NCBI GenBank assembly: GCA_036852015.1
Contig: JAANDG010000007.1
Coordinates: 434,001 to 498,000 of the forward strand
Source of the DNA: Pelodera strongyloides
Taxonomy: Eukaryota > Nematoda > Chromadorea > Rhabditida > Rhabditidae
Length of the DNA: 64,000 bases
Reading direction: 5' to 3'
Shown piece by piece: positions 59,696 to 64,000 of this stretch. Positions within the stretch are counted from its first letter, which is position 1, and each line of letters begins with the position of its first letter. Both the position numbers and the translations under genes were made by a program. Below the pieces are notes generated by a model, which made no database searches, was not told the DNA's origin, and saw only the letters and a list, made by a program, of their open reading frames with translations.

Positions 59696-60264
59696 TAATA
59701 CCAGTATCTCAGGCACACAACCAGCCACTACCACTACTCATTTTTACATTTTATACAAAGGGAGCAAGGGGCATTAGAGATTAGTACGATTAAAGTATTC
59801 ATACTAGCACAGGTAATATAGATCACAATATGATGGGCTAAACAACAGCAGGTTTACATTTTACATAAACCACAAATGAGCAAAAACCAAACAAACACAC
59901 AAACTAATAGAGTATTTATGTTCCGAGTTCGCCGCCTAAACCTAAGCATAAAATAAACCGAGAAATCATAATCCATGGAGCAGCTCATCAAACGAAATTT
60001 GTCTCCAGTATGCTAACTACACCCATAACAGCGAAGTGGAAATCCCGATATGTGCCCGATCACGCCCCGATTATTCGAGGGACGTGGCACATACCAGGGT
60101 TTTCCATGTGGTAAAAAAATCGCGCACGTGATGGCGGTTTTACTTTCTTGCACCGAGAAACCGGAACATAAATACTCTTTCACTTTCAACTACAAAACAC
60201 CGTATCCCTCATACCGGGACTAAAAACTACCGACTACAAAGTACAAATCAAACTCTACCGTAAC

Positions 60265-63200
60265 CTAAACATTAAGGGCCATAAGGAAGTGAATGAATAG
60301 AGCAAGCATGAGGATAAAGAATGAAGTGACCGCCACATTGCGGGGACTTTTGAGGAACTCGACAATTGCCCACGGACGCTCACCGGGAGTGGGATAGTCC
60401 TCGGAGCTGAGACCCGACACCATCCTCCTAAATTATTTATTTATTAAAGGGAAATACCCACCGGTTTTTGAAACACATCGAGTACTACATCATTCTTATG
60501 CAGCTTATGCAAATGAGCACAAATTAGAATAAAAAAATCGAGCTTAATTCGAGCAAACGAGCAAAAACACGTAAGAATTCGGTTGTTCACGATGCGTTTC
60601 AAAAAACGGCCGGTATTTAGCTTTAAATACACCACAAGTTATACACGATGCGTATCAAAAAACGGCCAGTGTTTCGCTTTAAATACACCCACAAGCTATA
60701 TGCATCGAATTATCACTTTCTTATCACATATCACACAAATGAACACAAAAAGTTTGTTTGTATATTTGTTTGTTTGTTTGAACTTTCAAGTTACGCACAT
60801 ACGAGATACGAACGCTAAATCATAAATGCAGGAAAATATGGGGCTATTAGGACCCGAACCAGCCGCACTCCCTCTCTCTCACCTGTAAATCTGTTTCTCC
60901 TTCTCTCGCCGTTCCTTCTTGAGTCCGAGCACGCGTTCAATTTCCAGTCGGACTGCCTGAACAGAATAGACTAAAATCTAGAAGAGAAAATAACGAGGTT
61001 GGGCTGAACTTTTCAGCAGACTGCTTTTCTAACGATCAGTAGAGAAGCAGAAGAAGTCAAGCTGTTAAGCAAAAGGCAATAAAGTCACAGTACCCCTATC
61101 CGACACCGATACCCGTACTATAGAAAGACGCAGACGACTATGACTAAACATCCCAAACCCCTTTGATAAAAACGCTAATATCACTACTTACTTTATTCAC
61201 ACAAACAATCAAATACAACATCAATGAGAACAGGGAACAAGTGCGGGAGGTTTTGTAGCGTCGTGCTACTGCTACTTAAAAATGAGATAACAAAACATTG
61301 TGAGGGTCCCGCTCTGTAATATACGGTATGCGTACAAGTGATTAAGAATTACAAACCTTGTCATTTGGGTCAATCTCCTGGGCTCTCTTCAAGTCCTCCA
61401 GTGCCTTTTCGACATCTTTGGTAGCGAGATACGCGGAGGCTCTGCAAGTTGAGAGAATAAATTAAAAGTGCTCAAATAAACGTACATTTCTAAGTTCTTT
61501 ACCTCACGTTAATATAGGAAGAACATGTAATCTGGTAATCAGACCGCTAGACATAACAAAACGAGATAGAATTCATTATACGGCGAAAATGCTATGTTAT
61601 GAATAGCCCTTTTCATAGCCATAAGATTCAAGCAGCCTAGGTACTATTCCAACGATGATCAACCCATTGCATTGCATGTAAAATCACAGATCACAATTCT
61701 AAAACCCCAACTAAGGTTCAGCAGTGTATTCGTATTCCAACAAACACACACCTGCGGAAAAGAGCCTTGGTGTTCAACGGGTGAAGTGTCAACGATTGCG
61801 AGGCCGAGTCCAACACAGCGGGCCAGTCCTCGAGCTGAAAACGAAATACTTGCCTGGTTCATGTGCGTTGTTAATAATGCAGTAAACCACATGTTTCAGT
61901 CCTCGCATAAATTTTCAGCAGAATCCAGGGAGCTCGATTTCTCGACGGATACAAGAAAAAAAGGAAAGAAACGCCTGACGTCACCACCTCCGCACGCACA
62001 TTTTAGTAACAGACGCGCTTATACTGGGATATTGGAGTGATATAGTTCAGTTTTACAACTAGCGACATCGACCACCAACGCGCAAAGAAAGTCAGCAAAT
62101 TCATCCGGGCCCGGAGAGCACTATATTGAATGTCTCTTCCCACGCGAGAGCACGTTATTGATTGGACCGACCCCCAGACCCACCTTCGAGTAGCAAACGG
62201 CGATGTTGGAGTGGAGGGCGGAGAAGAGCTTCCTCAATCCGTCCTCCTCTTCGGGGATATTCGAAGGGTCGATGATGTTCACGGCCCTACAAAGACACAT
62301 ACGAATTATTTGATACTAACATGTATGAGATACCTAAATAACGGTTATACACTGTCACGAACAGAAATCGTACAAATTAACAACTTAGAGTCATATGCGA
62401 CCACTCAGGATACGTAGCAAACATTAATAACTGCCAGAGTGAAACTGGTGAAATAATTAGATGAGACCCTTTCGATCCGAATGCTAGTATAGTTTCAAGT
62501 CGTGAGCCACATGTTTCAGGGCAAACTCTTTAACAAATGCAGAGATTTCTCTATGTTGAGTTGAAGTAGACAATTGCGTTCACCTCCTTTAATCCACTTA
62601 TTCCTTTCCTGTACAGAACAAACATCCAAAAGTAATAGAGGAATCAGGCTACAAACTACAAAAGGATAAGGAACAAGTCAACGAACCAACCTTCTATACA
62701 CAAATATAGCCTTCTCGTAGTCTTTCCTTGAGAAGAAGAAGTTTCCTCTCTCCTTGATCATGATCACAAAGTCGGAGAGCTCTTCATTGGGCATGGTCAG
62801 GTACTTGGGAGATTCGCCAATCTCTACCAGCTCCAACTGAAATAGAACTCAAATGTCTTTTGTGAGATCAGGTCAGTTGGCAGAAGAAGGACAGACCACT
62901 CCTCATTCTTTTAGTACCCTTTATTTCAGACGCAAATGGTGTGCGCCATCAATCTTTTCCTTCTCCGCCACTTGACAAAACTCATTGCTCGGTTGGTTCG
63001 GCTACAAATTCAAAGTTCCTTGATTTGAACATGGTGATCTATTACTACACCTGTCGGCTTACCATATCAAGTATAGAAATAGACTACACAATCAATACGA
63101 CACAACAAATTTGCATATGAGTCTAATCCTAATCCCCCACCGTGTATTCCATCTGCAAGTTGGGTCCAATCTCCGGTTCATCCAGTCCGAGGTCTCCGTA

Positions 63201-63306
63201 TGCAAATCGAGCATCTGTTCTGATCGCACACAGTTCGCCCTCCACCATCAACTTCACCACGATCTCCCAGGCTGCAAAGATGCTTTTCTCGTATTTCCAA
63301 CGGAGC

Positions 63307-63346
<40 letters not shown>

Positions 63347-63876
63347 GATGATCAGTTCCTTGGACCAACGCTCACACACCACATCATACACATTAACTAC
63401 TACTACAAAAATAGCAATTAGAGGAGAACGATCACAGTACCATCAATGACCATTCCAAATCCGGTGACGAAACGAAGGCACTCATGACTGTCCAAATCAC
63501 GAAGTGTATCCACGATCTGAATATACGTTGAGGAGTAATTTAAGACGAACGAACAAAGCGGACTCAATAAAAAGGCGAGAAAAATAAATTCAGCTTTAAG
63601 TTTTAGTTTTAGTCTAAGTTTGCCTAAGTTTGTTTGATGGAAATTAAAACATGACCTGTCAGCCTATGCCTATGCAGTTGCCCGGCGTACGCTTCACAAA
63701 CCCCGAACCATACGCTTTAATGTCTTACAGTACTGTGTCAATCCCCGCCCGCTCACCTTTACAGTAACCCACTGTCCATCTCGGCTCTTCACTTCTCCGT
63801 GTCCCTTTCTCAACGTCTTCTTCAGCAATTGTCCACTTCCAAAGAGATCCTCCCAGTCTTCGCCACGCTGGCGGGC
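60265..63876 (-). CDS. FKBP8-like protein: FKBP domain, TPR repeats, C-terminal membrane anchor (5' end beyond window)
   Basis: Exons found: 63757-63876, 63441-63516, 63141-63271, 62691-62836, 62184-62286, 61752-61834, 61357-61441, 60883-60956, 60265-60427, phases consistent, 326 residues to TAG. The N-terminal part has EDWEDLFGSGQLLKKTLRKG, as at the start of the FKBP8 domain, then a divergent FKBP fold ending FAYGDLGLDEPEIGPN and MEYTLELVEI. Next come TPR helices: IKERGNFFFSRKDYEKAIFV, LHSNIAVCYSKLEDWPAVLD, HPLNTKALFRRASAYLATKD, LEDLKRAQEIDPNDKAV. The last exon has a single hydrophobic helix (TSFFILMLALFIHFLMAL) and only two or three residues after it: a tail anchor. FKBP8/FKBP38 sits on mitochondrial outer and ER membranes as an HSP90 co-chaperone. 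At least one more 5' exon lies past 63876. Confidence 0.87.
60444..60626. mobile_element. TTAA-bounded MITE, GCGAAATACCGGC family, copy 5
   Basis: Ends TTAAAGGGAAATACCCACCG and CGGCCGGTATTTAGCTTTAA, in an intron of the FKBP8-like gene. A second right end (GCGTATCAAAAAACGGCCAG, then TGTTTCGCTTTAA) follows at 60640-60684. Confidence 0.85.
63308..63343. repeat. GA microsatellite
   Basis: GAGAGA run of about 18 units in an intron of the FKBP8-like gene. Confidence 0.95.
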
Positions 63877-64000
63877 CTGGAAGAATCAATTAGAATTAGA
63901 AGGAACCTTACCTTACCTTGATAAAGTTAAAGCGGCACCCGATATATAAACCGATGCCGAGCATGGCTAACTCAAAGTCACCGACTTCTCTCCACGCACT

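Larger units (their letters stand above)
55088..60264. other. Large stretch with no gene recognised
   Basis: Upstream of the CCP gene and downstream of the FKBP8-like gene. It contains GA microsatellites, several MITE remnants, a mobile-element tail at 56540-56692 and a GGTGAC/GTCACC-rich inverted element at 57654-57850. A GC-richer patch at 58870-59000 has a 60-codon open frame without recognisable motifs. I cannot support any gene. Confidence 0.45.

Overview
The window is nuclear DNA of a nematode. Three things point there. (1) Two exact 22-base matches to nematode spliced leader SL1 sit at 33529-33550 and 33567-33588 (minus strand). (2) The lamin gene has a coil-1 segment very close to the nematode form and ends in a CaaX box. 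(3) Introns end in the short nematode 3' splice consensus TTTCAG. DNA is AT-rich, with many small exons, introns of roughly 50-1000 bp and many non-autonomous transposons. All gene models were built by hand from reading frame, splice sites and phase; they have not been checked against transcripts or databases.

Layout. 1-2200: repeat-rich, no gene. 2200-5750: tandem array of about 22 copies of a ~158-bp unit, each unit an imperfect hairpin. 5758-8008: truncated duplicate of eight internal exons of the next gene. 9608-15312 (-): complete 16-exon gene for a tandem CCCH (TTP-type) zinc-finger protein. 17812-19001 (+): four-exon secreted saposin-like (caenopore/SPP-type) protein. 20316-27675 (-): nuclear lamin with two alternative 5' ends. 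About 29590-33588 (-): near-full-length non-LTR retrotransposon whose 5' end carries two SL1 copies. 34901-38964 (-): 3' part of a gene of CCP/sushi-like modules. 40525-55087 (-): second, larger CCP/sushi-like secreted protein gene with three different possible terminal exons (40525-41462, 42532-43067, 43393-44039), all fitting one donor at 44651. 55088-60264: no gene recognised. 60265 to beyond 63876 (-): tail-anchored FKBP8-like FKBP/TPR protein, 5' end outside the window.

The genes do not form an obvious pathway: they are RNA regulation (CCCH), host defence (saposin-like), nuclear structure (lamin), extracellular recognition or adhesion (CCP proteins) and chaperone/organelle membrane (FKBP8-like). 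The strongest leads are the SL1-capped retrotransposon, the three-way terminal-exon choice in the CCP gene, the lamin alternative heads, and the mobile-element landscape: TTAA-bounded MITEs, a near-perfect ~170-bp palindrome, a hairpin satellite and tRNA-derived sequences.
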